Origin: Posidonia oceanica
Lineage: Eukaryota > Streptophyta > Magnoliopsida > Alismatales > Posidoniaceae
Reading direction: 5' to 3'
Assembly: GCA_037176725.1 (NCBI GenBank)
Contig: JAZBRS010000013.1
Location: 6,947,001 to 7,011,000 of the forward strand
Length of the DNA: 64,000 bases
Part shown: one piece after another, positions 1-12,110 of the stretch
Numbering within the stretch: position 1 is the first letter of the stretch
How the letters are laid out: each line of letters begins with the position of its first letter
Program-made: the position numbers and the translations under genes
Notes under the pieces: model-generated
What the model saw: the letters and a program-made list of their open reading frames with translations, nothing else
Database searches by the model: none
What the model was told of the DNA's origin: nothing

Positions 1-25
1 GGGGTGTCTACAGATGCCCCTCCCT
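1..25 (-). repeat. Element A 3' LTR edge and polypurine tract
   Basis: Plus-strand bases 1-12 match the outer edge of the 5' LTR at 12199-12210. Directly inside, on the minus strand, is a purine-rich tract (GGGAGGGGCATC), the expected plus-strand priming site immediately before the 3' LTR. This fixes the left border of element A's internal region at base 13. Confidence 0.8.
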
Positions 26-589
26 GAGCGAGGTCAAGGGGACCGAGGCCGCTGCTCAGGGTTGACAAGACACCCCATTTGACCGAAGAGAGCCAGACGT
101 TGCTATCGACGTGAGTCACTTATTCGGTGGATGTACCAAAAATCATGACTCGTCGCCGAATGCAGATGAATGCGAACACTAGGATGCAGTGCTAATGCAA
201 AGGTTAGTGTACGGTGCTAATGCAAATGTGATGCCTACGCTAATGCTTATTGCGCTGTACTCCTCTAGGGGAAAGCGGGTGAAGCATGCACACGGAAAAG
301 GCGGAAAATGCAATGCAATGGTCGTCGGGCAGTACTTCGGGAAAGCCGGACGACCAGGTGCGCTGAGCGGTGTACAACTCTAGCACGGGGTTGCCGTTTG
401 CCAAGCTTCTGCTGTAGGCATAGGCGATGCAAGTGCAGAAAGTAAAGGCTGAAAGTAAAGATGCTGAAAGTAAGGGTACAGTGGATGTGTATGCGATGAC
501 GGGCCTATAACGCCCGCGAAATGGAGTGTGGAAGTTGGTATGATGACTACAAAGGAGTAATAGTGCAATAAGAGTGCAAATGTTATGCA

Positions 590-1200
590 ATGGGGCACGC
601 GAGACCGAGAAAACGATCCGAGGCCGCACATCACTGCGAGTACCATCCAAAGCCGGCAAGCTGCGAAAGTCTTGCGGGTGCTGAGGATGGTACCTTAGGC
701 AATACGCAAACCGGGGATTCGAATCCTAAGCGCGCGATGCTATGCAGTGAAATGCAGTGTATAAACAAAGGAACGCTGGGCATGCGGAACCGAGAAAACA
801 ATCCCAAGGCCGCGAACTGCTGCGAGTCTCATCCAAAGCGGGCAAGCTGCGAAAGTCTTGCGGGCACTGAGGATGCTACCTTAGGCAGTATGCGAACCAA
901 GGGTTCGAATCCTAAGCACGCGATGTCCGTGTGATGATGAGATGCGATACTAGGACTGACTCTATGGAGGATACAAGGAAGCTATATGATGCCATGCAAT
1001 GAAGATGCAGTGGAATGCAGTGTATAGACAGTGGAACACCGAGCACGCAGAACCGAGAAGACGATCCCAAGGCCGCGCCCTACTGCGAGTATCATCCAAA
1101 GCCGGCAAGCTGCGAAAGTCTTGTGAGTGCCGTGGATGATACCTTAGGCAATACACGAGCCAGAGGTTCGAATCCTAAGTGCGCGATGTCCAGGTGATGA
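590..1200. repeat. Three degenerate tandem units in element A tail, each with a B-box-like word
   Basis: Three related units share the words GCAAGCTGCGAAAGTCTTG (near 655, 842 and 1105) and TTCGAATCCTAAG (near 718, 902 and 1167). Spacing is uneven (about 187 and 262 bases), so inserts separate the units. Each unit ends in a match to the Pol III B-box core GGTTCGANTCC (exact in units 2 and 3). No cloverleaf could be folded by eye, so these are not called tRNA genes. Confidence 0.6.
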
Positions 1201-1239
1201 TGAAATGCTAATGCCATGCAACAGAATGCTATTACACTA

Positions 1240-2170
1240 AGACGAAAGGGTGATAAGTTAACGGACCTATCGCCGGATAGTTAAGGAGTATCGGTCCATG
1301 AGGAGTTAACGAACTCATCACTGAATAAATAGGGTTATCAGCCCGATGAGGAGTTAACGGACTCATCGCCAGATAGTTAAGGCTATCAGCTCGATGAGGG
1401 TGGAAAGGGGGCAGGGATACCGAACCAGAAGGTGCGGCAAAGGTCCGAAGATGCTCCCGCGACAGTTGGGGATGTCAGCCCAAAGGAAGGTGAGGCGATA
1501 CCAAAGGGCAGTAAAAAGAGATGCCCCAGGTATCAAGGATGATACTAGGAGACAGCTGAAGCGGCCTTGGCATCGAAGGCAGTGACAGGCCAGCGAGTCT
1601 GTCTGGCAAGAGAGGTGGTGACAAGTGGGATGACTTGTGACCACGAATGCAACGGGAATACCATACCCTAAAGTGTGGTAGAGGTCCGTAGACGCTCCCG
1701 TAATAGTTGGGGATGTCAACCTGATGCAGATGGAAATGAAATACCATGGGGTAGTAAAAAAGATGCCTCTGGTATCGGTGAACGATACCAGGGGACAGCC
1801 GAAGCGCCCATGGCATCAAATGCAAGGTGGAGACAACACTAACGGGTTTGTCAGCCGAGTAGTTAGGGGTACCAGCCCGAATGCAGTGGAATGAATGCAG
1901 GGGCTCACCGTGCGAAGTGCAATGACAGTGGGGGATGCGGTGGAATGATGAATGCGAGGTGATAGGTTGACGGACCCGTCGCCGAGTAGTTTAAGGCTGC
2001 CAACCCGATGAGACGAAGGGGACGATACCACAGGGCAGCAGAAAAGATGCCCCTAATATCAGAATGATACCAGGGACAGCCGAAGCGCCCCTGGCACTGA
2101 AATGAAAAAGGTGGATGAATGGGTGAATGGATGATAGGTTGATGGACCTATCACCGAGCAGTTAGGGGTG
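1240..2170. repeat. Tandem-repeat tail of element A
   Basis: The stretch repeats words such as GATAGGTTGACGGACC, CTATCGCCGAGTAGTTA and GGGGACAGCCGAAGCGCCC in alternating order. Related wording occurs in element B's tail at 12211-13800, supporting a common family. There is no believable gene; open frames here are repeat-driven. Confidence 0.65.
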
Positions 2171-3830
2171 CCAGCCCAAATGCAAGGAATGAGGAATGCA
2201 AAGAGAAGACAGGAAACCCCCGTGGTGGGTGTGCAATGGTCTCAACGTGGACATGCTTCGTGGCATCACGATGTGACAAACGAGGGACATGCCGGTCATC
2301 ATGGACCTACCCAACGCGGTGGGCGGTAAAATTTTGAAAAGCGCGAAGCCTCTAAGCGAGGCAGGCAAAAGTGCACATCCTTAACTCCGGTTTTCGAAAA
2401 TAGGGAGAGGGGAAGAAGATAAAAATATATTATAGCATGCATGTTTTGGTGGCTTTGAACTCAAAGCAGCTACGCTAAGAGGGTGGTTCTGCACTTTCTG
2501 ACTCAGAAGACTCGATCCTCGCGCAACGCCATGTTGAGTTGTGGTCTGTGGCTCTCATTCTCACTCTTGCCTCGGAATGAGGCCTTCGCTTTGCAGAGTA
2601 TAGCCTTTGGCTGCATGTGGGTAGCAGAAGCGTTGGATGCAACTTCACAGCCTTCGTCTTAATTCCTCGGGGACCGACTATCGCTTTTAACGCTCACAGA
2701 ATGATTTCTTTTCTCCTCATGAGTGACCGAATCTACATCTAGCCTGCCAAGGAAGTAAGTGTTGTTTGCACAAGGGATTGGAGCGTGCTGCTGCGCTCGG
2801 AGGGTGGGGCCAAGTCTTCCCGATTAAGTGTCTTGTGCTGTTGCCAGTGTGGCGCTTGAAGTTGGAAGCTGAGGGGGCTTTGACGCTTGTCCGAATCACT
2901 CCTCTCATGAGCGCCTTCTTTCTTCAACTTCTTTCTTCATTTTTCTTTTATGCTCAGCATGCATATCATGTTATCATATTCTTTTGCTCACATGATCTCT
3001 ATTCTTTTGGATATGCATGTCTTCGCCCTCTTGGGATAGCAGTCCCTGGTGAGGCATTAAGGGTTCGGCTAATCGACGTACACCTTTAGCCTCTGCAATG
3101 TGTAGACAGGCTCTGGCTTTGCTCTACTCTGCTTTGGTCCTCTCCATGTCTGGTGGACTCTCTTGATAAGGTGGATCTCGCTTCTGGAGTTCTGAAACTC
3201 AGCGAGATGCTCTAATCAGCGCTCAATCTCACTCTGTAGCCACATGCAAGAGATGGCGCTGCTCTGGTGAGACCTGCTTGAGATTGTCGCTGCTTGACAC
3301 CCTCTAGGCACTGTTTGTTTGTCCATAGCCAGGTTTCTGATTATACAAATGTTTATGGATTTTGCATTTTTTTAGAAGGGAAAGGGACAAGCATGTTTTT
3401 GGGTTTTTGCATTGGTTTTGTATTTTTATGGTTTTTGGTTTAAGAAAACATAAAAAGGGAAACCAACAGCAAGGCGAGAAAATATTTTTGCGTTTTTTGA
3501 TTTTCTTGATTTTTTGGTGCTTTTGTCTTTTACAGGATGCAAGAAAATGACATGTATGTGCAGAAGATGATATGTGCAGAGAGTGGCAAATATGTGCAGA
3601 AGAACGTGCAGAGTGATAGGTTGACGGACCTATCGCCGAATAGTTAGGGATATCAGCCTGAGTGAGGGAATGAATGCAAGAAGCAGAAAGGGATGCATGT
3701 TCTTTTAATGGGTTTTGTTGATTTTATGCTTTTTATAATTTTCAGACAAGGCGAAAAACCACAAAAACAAAACGAAACGAAAAGAAAAAACAATGCAGGA
3801 ATCAAAAAAGAGGTAAGAAGGACTTACCTA
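2171..3830. other. Non-coding part of element A between gag and tail repeats
   Basis: No domain or conserved frame was seen. Two T-rich patches with similar wording (about 3360-3540 and 3690-3790, both near GCATGTT and TTTTATG words) flank a GATAGGTTGACGGACCTATC unit at 3617. This is where pol would be expected in an autonomous relative. Confidence 0.5.
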
Positions 3831-4122
3831 TCAGCAACCTCGGGAGGGAGGTGCTGGGTTCGCTCCTATGCTGCTGATGCTGTCGGCGAGGTCCACTGTT
3901 GGCAGTGCGGGGAGCACTGGGGCTACTGGAGCTGCTGACGGCAGTGCAGGGAGCACTGGAGCTGCAAAAGTTGGAGGAGTAACTAACCTGGACGACGCTG
4001 CAACTGGGCTTGCTGTCGACGCTGCCGTTGCATCTCCGAGCGTCCCTTGGACGAGATAGGAAAGACAGGAAATGGGGATTGCACCGATGGGATCGGAAGG
4101 ATCCACTGGAGCAGAGTTGGAC

Positions 4123-5950
4123 TCAGAAAAGTCTGGTATAGACCCCCGAGGTTCCGACGGCTGCGAAGCCAGCAGGCTCAGAAGAGGAAGGGTCGGCTAC
4201 ACTAGGGTGTGCGAGTGCAAGTGCAAGTGTATGTGGAAGTGCTGGCTCCTGCTCGTCAACGCTGATGATCTTGCGATTGATCAGGCGCTGAACGGCATCC
4301 CGGAGAGTGAGGCAGTTGTCCGTCGAGTGCCCAGTGGCCCGATGGAAACTGCAGAACTGATCCGTATCATGCCACCACGGAAGGGGATTTGGTGATGGAC
4401 GGACAGCCAGGAGTCTCAGGAGCGACTCAACTTGAGGGAAGATGATGCTCAGTGGTTCAGGCAGAGGTGTGTAATCACACTCAGCCCGACGAGGTCGTCT
4501 TTGCCCTAGATGGAGTCCTTGCCGAGTGGGTGCGACGTGATGCACGGGCTCGACGGTGACAGTGTGTGCAGTGGGTGCAAAATTAGGTGCATCCTCTAGC
4601 GGAAAAGGGTTTGGCTGACTCTCTACATAGGCAGGCTCTTCGAGAGGATCGATGCATGCTTTGGTGCGCTGTTCGGAGCAGTCAGGAGCAAAGTTGTTGT
4701 CTTTGTTGTTGCGGCGATTGCTGGAGGTGTTGGCCTGCCTAGCCAATGCAGAAAGTGCAGGGAAATGCCCACTTCGCAGTGAGCTTTCCACGCGGGCGCC
4801 AGTCCTAACCAACGATGCAAAACTAGTGTTGTGCTGAATGCAGAGCAGAGTCCCAGTCGCTGGCAGCGCCCCCTTGATGATCATCTTGATAGAATCCTCC
4901 TCGAAGGGTCTATCTTTGACCTAGGCGACTAAAGAGCGCCAGCGACTGACATACTCCCCGAATGGCTCTTGGGGCCTCTGCCGGATGGCAACGAGATCCT
5001 CTCTCTTGGGGATCAAGTCGAGGTTGAATGCATACTGCTCAAGAAAGGCCTGAGAAAGATCAGTCCAAGTCTGAACCGCAGCCATGTCAAGGGAAGTGAA
5101 CCACTTGAGCGCGGGGCCGATTAAACTCTTCTGAAACAGGCGGATAAGGAGCCTTTCATCAGCCTAAAGCTGAGCAAGGCCCTCGCAGTATGTCTTCAGA
5201 TGCGAAATAGGACAGCCTCTACCATTGTATTTATCGAAGACCGGGATGCGAAACTTCGAAGGGAGTGCGGCCTCGGGAAAGAGACAAAGGTCAAGAACCT
5301 GGTAAGACTGGTGGTCCTTGCCCTGCACTAGATGTAGCGCTTTCTCCAGAACGTCCATCTTGTCATTGATGGGGTCTATATTGGCCGCCACAAGAGATGA
5401 GGCAGCAAGAGCAAGGACCACATACGTCGTCTGGGTCGCACCGAGGTGCCCCTCCGGATCCATTATCGCGTCGCCTGGTGGAGCAACAGGATGGCCGGCA
5501 TATCCATGGGGTGGTGCTGTGTAGGCAGGAAAGTATGCTGGGTTCTGAACTTGATGCAAGGGGGATGGATAGGTAATATGCTGTGCAGTGCGAGGTGCAG
5601 AGTGCTGGAGCAACAATTGCTGCGCAGGTGTGGTGCCGGGCAGTGAGCCAATGGGATACTATGCTCCAACTAGCCCAAAGGACTGATCACGAGGTGGCGG
5701 AGTTGCATGCAGTGCATAGTGTTGTGCAGAAGCAGGAGACAGATGCCGCGCCCCCATCACTGGAGCAGTGTGTAGCTGGGGCGATGGTCTGGGTGGGAGT
5801 GCAGTGTGTGCAGAAGCAGGCCGTAGAGGAACCTCAGGGGCAACAGGAACACAAGAGGGGCAAACTGATAGAGCCATACCCTGCAGTGTCTGGGCAAGCT
5901 CCATCAGGTGTCGATACCGCACTTCAGGGGACCCGTCAGTGGAAACGCTG
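4123..5950 (-). pseudogene. Element A gag (broken)
   Basis: The product would be a TAT-type Gag structural protein, which packages the element's RNA in cytoplasmic particles. Reading leftwards, a proline/glutamine-rich N-terminal region (about 5950-5400) leads to a segment ending FDKYNGRGCPISHLKTYC near 5170, then a core with stops (5160-4885), then an open segment 4884-4123. That last segment carries the zinc-knuckle-like motif CSFHRATGHSTDNC followed by LRDAVQRLI, the usual TAT/Ogre Gag ending. Several stops and frame breaks show it is not translatable as one chain. Element B gag (about 29054-31194) is its closest relative here and shares FVDKYNGRG-like and CxFHRxxGHST motifs. Confidence 0.75.
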
Positions 5951-7509
5951 AATTGCAGGACCGACCGGGGGCAGACTCAAGAGGTCGGGAACCTAGGGTA
6001 AGGGTCGCCGCAGCAGAAGGGATGTCGGGAGCGACATAACCCTAGGACGGAGGGGTCAGAGGTGCCTTCAGAACGCAAGGGACGGTTATCGAGACAGACT
6101 CGACGACCGGGTCCGGAGGGGCGCATGTCTGCCAATGCCCCGCAGCAAACTGGGGTGCCCCAGACACCAAAGGGTGGAATCCTGGTGTCACAGAGGGCAC
6201 ACAGCGAGTGGAAGTGAAATCCGGAGGGACCCAAGTGGTAAATCCCTTCGAGTCAACAGAAAAGCGGAGCTCACCAGCAAACTGGGCCATCGCTGACCGA
6301 GTCTAAGTGAGGGAAGGCTACGACGAGGAAACAAAGATGCAAGACCTAAAGGAGAGCTACTGCCGGAAGCGACGAGTAGCTCAGAGACAGAGGAGGGACA
6401 GTCAGGGTCCGGGCAGTGGATCCCGCACCTACCTGCAAAAAGAGTAAAGGCGTTAGAGGTTGAATGCAATAAAGAGTTATTAGGAGTGGCATGAATGGAA
6501 CACATGCAAATGAATGCCCTAAAATGCGCTCTCTCACCATGCATGTCCTGAGTAGATGACCTACTAGGACGCACTCATGGGTAATGGGTTTGGACAGACT
6601 CTAGATCAGAAAAAAGTGGGTCCCCGTCTAGATCCTGGCCAGAGCTCAGGTAGTAACGGGGTGGTGCGTTGGTGGCCTCGACCCTGCCAAAAGCGTGGGT
6701 GGCACCCTCTACTAACACCGACACGACCCCTAGACAAGGGGGGACAGACCGACTGACTTACGTCATGCCAAAGTAGTGGAACAAGAGGCCGGGACCGTCC
6801 TTCGCAGACTGTAGGTGAACTCAGAAGAGAGGATGCATGCTTTCTAGAATGAATCAAACATGCAAAATGCTTTAGAGTCTTTTGCTTGCATTTTATTAAC
6901 CAAAGGGGGAAAATTACAAGTTTTTGGCTCTAGTTGTGCTTAAATGTTATTGCTTGGCTTTACTGTAGCTTTTAAATTAAGCAAAGGGGAAGCAAGCATG
7001 TTTCTACTATCCTAGGCATGGCATAAGCATGAATGGGAGAGAAACAGACAAACATGGCATGCAAACAATCACACAACAAGGAAAAAGACATGCACATGGC
7101 ATGTGCAAGTGTTTGTGGACACGATAGTGAAAAGAAAAACACTTATCACACCAAAATGCAAGTATGCAAGGCATGTGCGTGTGTTGTGGACATGCTTAGT
7201 GAAAGTGGAAAGTAGTCAGCACAACAAAAGGCAGGTAAGGCATAGCATGTGCATCAATGTAGTGGCATAGCAAGTGTGCAAAACAAGCATTCATCACTCA
7301 AAAGGCATGTATTATTGCCAAACAAGTATGTAGGCATGCATAACGCGAGAAATAAAGCAATGATGAGCCAGCAGATAAAGTAAGTAAAGGCAGGTAAGTA
7401 GTAGAGCAAATAAAAGTAGATCAAAGAATAAAGCATGTAAACAAGCGAGAAAGCCAAAGCAGACAAGGTAGAGCAAATAACAAAGCATGCCAAGGCAAAG
7501 TAGGCAAAG
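5951..7509 (-). other. Element A leader between gag and primer-binding repeats
   Basis: The stretch 5950-6600 may contain degenerate N-terminal gag coding; 6600-7500 shows no coding signal and is rich in GCATG words. A closely similar block (TAACACCGACACGACCCC) occurs in element B at 31955, in the same position relative to gag. Confidence 0.45.
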
Positions 7510-7822
7510 AAGTGCAAAACCTAAGCAGAGTTGCCACGATGCGACTCGCTAGGAATTAGCACAGGGGAGCAAACAAATAGGCAAAGTGTGCAAAGGCACA
7601 AGGCAAGCAAAGCTGCAAAAACAAGCGAGCAAGAAAACCAAAACGAAAGCCGGAGTCTAGTATCCCCAGCAGAGTCGCCACTGTGCAACTCGCTGGGAAT
7701 CGAGACAGGTAGGCAAGCAAACAGACAAGGCAAAGGCACAAAGCAAGCAAAGAAAGCAAAACCCAAGCGTCGAAAAAGCCAAAACGAAAGTCGGAGTCTA
7801 GTATCCCCAGCGGAGTCGCCAC
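7510..7822 (-). repeat. Tandemly repeated leader carrying the primer-binding site
   Basis: Three units of about 143 bases each contain the plus-strand words GAGT(T/C)GCCAC and an ACTCGCTRGGAAT word, with GAGTYGCCAC cores near 7530, 7674 and 7817. The unit nearest the LTR holds the functional-position primer-binding site; the outer two are copies of it displaced into the leader. Confidence 0.7.
7805..7821 (-). promoter_or_regulatory. Primer-binding site of element A
   Basis: On the minus strand TGGCGACTCCGCTGGGG lies one base inside the LTR end (TTACTACA). TGG complements the CCA end of a tRNA, as required for minus-strand priming. I did not assign the tRNA species. Confidence 0.75.
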
Positions 7823-8446
7823 TGTAGTAATCCTGGTGTTCGGATCGTCCATGCACGATGCCAAAGCTCGTTTGCACCGATTGGAATCAGGTTCACTATT
7901 AGCGGGTGTATCCGAGAAGGAAGACTTGACTCGAAAATACTTAAGAAAAGGAAAAAAAAGGAAAGAAATGGAGAAGATAAGACAAATCAGAGTCACCACC
8001 GGTGTCTATTAAGTCGGGAGACAAGGAAGATCGGGGGAAGTGCGCGAATAAACACGCAAAACCAAGCAAAAGGCGCAATGTAATGCAAAGCTAAAGAAAT
8101 GATATGAAATGGGATGCAAATGATGTGACTCGTGCCTAGGATAAGGGCAATAAGGTCATTACGGGCCATGAGAAAGGGCAAGGACTCCTGTTACGTGCGG
8201 GGAAGGTGTTAGGCACCCCCGACACGCCCAAGAATCGATCTTTCTAGGCTTACGCTCACATACACAGGGAAATGGATACTTTGAATGCCTAAGTGCCATC
8301 AATGCCTAATTAAATGCTCAAAAGTGTGCTCTAAGTGATGAAATGCGTGTAAGGAATTAAGCGTGTAATCTAAGTGCTCAGCAACACTATCTGTGTTCCG
8401 AACCGGGCGAACCCTGGTTCGTGAGAACTCCAGGCAGTAAGCATCA

Positions 8447-8705
8447 CTACCCTAAATGCAAATGCAAGTGATAAAACAAAACAGCGGTAAAACCATACAC
8501 ATGCAAGCGACATGCAAAGGAAAACAACAGCAAACACGTAAAATGGTGCGAGAAACGAAAGCGAGCATGCAAAACGATGCAAAGGCGAAGCAAAACAAGA
8601 GCGGGCACACGAAACAATGCAAATGCAAGCAAGAGCGGATGCGGGTACGCAAAACAATGCAAATGCAAGCAAAACAGGTGTGGACACACAAAACAATGCA
8701 AATGA
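8447..8705. repeat. Short tandem repeats rich in AACAATGCAAATGCAAGC
   Basis: Words of the form ACAATGCAAATGCAAGC recur with GGGCACAC/GGGTACGC variants. The homologous place in solo LTR C carries a cleaner 30-bp array (26140-26480) on the opposite strand. Confidence 0.6.
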
Positions 8706-9179
8706 TGCTGTGTTGTGTTTCAGATGAACTTATCTTGAGAATCTGAGGCCTGATCTGAGATAACTTTGGTTAGAATGAAAGATCATTCAACCAGGAAGAC
8801 CTGGACAGTTAGATCGTGAAAATCCAACAGTCCGATCAAAAGCTATTCAGATTTCAAGTCAGAAGGCTCAAGGGCCAAAAAAGGTAGGGGCCTAAGTGTA
8901 AATAATCCCTAAGGGTGTGCAAAACAGGGCAAATGCATGCAGAAGTGTTGAGGATGCTTGAATGAGTGCAAGGATGCAAGGTGCCATAATATGGGAATAC
9001 AAATGCATACAAAAATGCAATGCATGGACCTAAGTGTAATTTAGGAAAACTACAGGGGTCTACATGCAAAATGTCCCTATGTGTGTGTAAAACAGGGCAA
9101 ATACATGCAAGAATGATGATGCAACAATATATATGCTGAATGCAAAGCTAATTAGGAGTTATGCATGCAAAAATGCAAG

Positions 9180-9640
9180 AAAATGACCTAAATGTAATTA
9201 GGAGAGACTGTAGGGGGCCAAATGCAATTAAATGCAAACCTAGGAGCCTAGATGCAATGCAAATGCAAACTCAGGGGCCTAGATGCAATGCGAATGCAAA
9301 CTCAGCGGCCTAGATGCAACTAAATGCAAACATAGGGACCTGTATGAAATGCAAATACAAACTCAGGGGCCTAGATGCAATGCAAATGCAAACTCAGGGG
9401 TCTAGATGCAACTAAATGCAAACCTAGGGACCTGTATGAAATGCAAATGCAAACTCAGGGGCCTAGATGCAACTAAATGCAAACCTAGGGACCTGTATGA
9501 AATGCAAATGCAAACTCAGGGGCCTTGATGTGATACAAATGCAAACTCAAGGGCCTAGATGCAACTAAATGCAAACCTAGGGACCTGTATGAAATGCAAA
9601 TGCAAACTCAGGGGCCTAGATGCAATTATTTAAAATGCTA
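9180..9640. repeat. About 61-bp tandem repeat array in LTR A
   Basis: Units alternate AAACTCAGGGGCCTAGATGC and AACTAAATGCAAACCTAGGG followed by ACCTGTATGAAATGCAAATG. At least six partial or full units can be read, some shortened to the first half only. Confidence 0.8.
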
Positions 9641-12039
9641 GGGATGCAAATGCAAATAGAAAAAAACAAAATGCAGTGAATGTGTACTGTGCTAGGATCC
9701 ATGTGCCAATAAAATAAGCTGCAGGAGTTATGAGCAATGCAATAAAGTTAGAAAAATAAAATTAAATGACAGCAGTTGATATTGGACCTGAACGCAAATA
9801 AGAATAATCTGAGGGCTTTGCTGCAATTTAAAAAAACTAAATCAAACAGACGTTTAACTATGGCAGGACCTACTTGCAAATATTTAAAACTTAAGGAATT
9901 AACAGTAATGCATGCATTTAAACTATACAAAACTTAAATCAAAGAAAAATAAAAGCACAGTGCTACAGTGCCCCCGACAGCCTCCGACGAGCTGCGGCGA
10001 ATCGCGGGTGGAGGCTGCTCTGCAGGCGGCGGCGGAGGGCAGGTGGAGCTCGACGGGGCTTCTGGACGTCCGACTGAGTGATCTGGAGGCGAGCGGGGGG
10101 CAACGGAGTGGTCTGGAGCGAGCTCGGCTGGTTGCACCGGCAATCAGCGTTGAGGAAGAAGGAGGCTCCGGCGAGTCGGGGAGGGCACACCAGGGGTCGA
10201 AACGCACGAAATAAAAGCAAAAAAGCATGAGACGAAGGTCACGAACTCCGGGAAGAGAGAGTTACCTGTGGGTGCGCGTGGAGACTCCTGACGACCTCGA
10301 GCTTGACTGGCCTGCAGCGTCGCGAGCGGAGGGGGTGCCAGAGGCGGCGGAACGCGCGTGGTTGGAGCGGAGCAGGTTCATGGGCATCCTCCGGAGCTCT
10401 GAGAAGTGTCAGATCTCCCTCTCTCCGTCTGGCCTTCTCTTTGGCTTTTTTGGGTGATTCTCTGCAGGTGGGTCTTCCTTAGTTCTCTGTGGCTCTCTGG
10501 GGCTTCGTGCGGTTGCAGGTGGGTTCGTGGGGGAGTGCTGGAGTGTGGTGGAGTGTTGGAAGGTGGGTGGAAGGTCTATGAGTGTTGGGAGTGTTGTGGG
10601 TTCTCTGTGGGTGCGCGTGGGTGTGTTGGCTCTCTTCTTCCTCCTTCTCTGTGTGTGATTGAGTGTGTGTATGTCTGTGTGTGTTTGTGCAGGTGAAGAA
10701 GGTCTGGAGGAGGAGGTTGAAGGGCTGAGGGTTCTCTGTTTTTCAAAGGGTGGAGATGTTGGTCTGTGGGAGTGTTGGCTGAGGAGTTGGTCGGGAATGG
10801 AGTTCTGGTGGAGGAGTTGGTCGTGGAGGAGGAAGTGAAGAAGATCTTGAGGTGTTGGAGGGCTGGAGGAGTTGGTCTGTTATGGTGGTTTCTGTTTTTT
10901 TCAGAGGGTGGAGGTGAAGAGAAGTGAAGTGGAAGTGAAGAGGAGATGAAGAGGAGATGGTCTGCATGGAGGGCTGTGGGTGTTTTGGTGGAGTTAGGGA
11001 ATGGTCTGCGTGAAGGGGATGAAGAGGAGATGAAGAAGATCTGGGGGAGGAGATGAAGAGGTCTGGTGGAGTCTTTTTTTGGCAGAGGGTGGTGGTGCTG
11101 AAGAGATGAAGAGGATCTCGAGGAGGAGTTGAAGAGGTCTGGCGGAAGTGAAGTGTTGGTGAAGGAGAGGAGGTAAGGAGGAAGTGATGGAGGTGATCGA
11201 GTTTTTGAAAATGGGGGGGAGATGCAGCGGTTTGAAAAAATGGGGGGAGAAAAAAAAATGGAAGGAGAGAGTGGCTGTGCTGTAGGTGGAGTGCTCGAAA
11301 AAGGAAGAAAAGAAGAGGAGGAGGGAGAGTGGGCCGTGGGCTGAGGAGAAAAGAAAAATGGCAGTGGACTTGGGCCGAAGGGAAAGGAGAAAAAGAAAAG
11401 AAATGGAAATGAAGAAAAGAAAAATAAGAAGAAAAGGAAAGGGAAAGAGGATTTAAGTTTTGAGGATTTTTAAGTGGTTGTTTGTTAGGGTTTTAAATGT
11501 TTTCTTAATGGTTTTTAATTAAGTTTTTGTTTGCCTAGGTTTTTTAATTAAGTTTTTGTTAAGAATTTTAAGTTTTTCTTTTTGATTTTGATTGTTGATT
11601 GTTTTTAAGTTTGTTAATTTGTTTAAGTTTTTTAATTGTTTTAGTTTTTTTAATTGGTTTTATCCTTATGTGTTTTTTCCTTTTTTTTTCTTTGATTAAT
11701 TGTTTTCTTGTTAAAAATCTTTTTAATTAGGGTTTTTTATTGTTTTTCTTATGCTTTTCTTTTTTTTATTGTTTTTGTTTGTTCTTTTTTCCTAATTGTT
11801 CTCTAAGTTTTTTAATTGTTTCTCTTAAACTTTTGATTTGTTTTCCTTAATTGTTTTCTTAAAGTTTTTAATTGTTTTTCTTGAATTTTTTTCCTTAATT
11901 GTTTTCTTAAAGTTTTTAATTGTTTTTCCTATGCTTTCTTAATTTGTTTTCTTAGATTTTGAATTTGTTTTCTTAGATTTTTAAGTGAGATTTTCTAAGT
12001 TCTTATGAGTGATTTTTCCTAGGTTTTTGAAATGGATTT

Positions 12040-12110
12040 AGGTTTAGGGTTTAGGTTTGAAGGGTTTAGGGTTTAGGTTTGGGTTTAGGGTTTAGGGTTT
12101 AGATTGGATT
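12040..12110. repeat. Short interstitial telomere-type repeats (TTTAGGG)
   Basis: About seven TTTAGGG or near words (GGTTTAGGGTTTAGG and similar) occur in 70 bases near the outer end of LTR A. This is the plant-type telomere unit, here inside a retrotransposon LTR rather than at a chromosome end. Confidence 0.7.

Noticed and set aside
61..95. GACACCCCATTTGACCG as another LTR start in plus orientation
   Set aside because: It resembles the family LTR start, but what follows does not match LTRs A, B or C, so it may be a chance or very short remnant.
560..1230. tRNA genes suggested by GGTTCGAATCC words
   Set aside because: No acceptor or anticodon stems could be paired around the words, and the units are part of a retrotransposon tail; kept only as a finding.
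9912..10457. Open frames in a GC-rich stretch of LTR A resembling a short gene
   Set aside because: All frames on both strands are open because of composition; the segment lies inside an LTR and no motif is visible.
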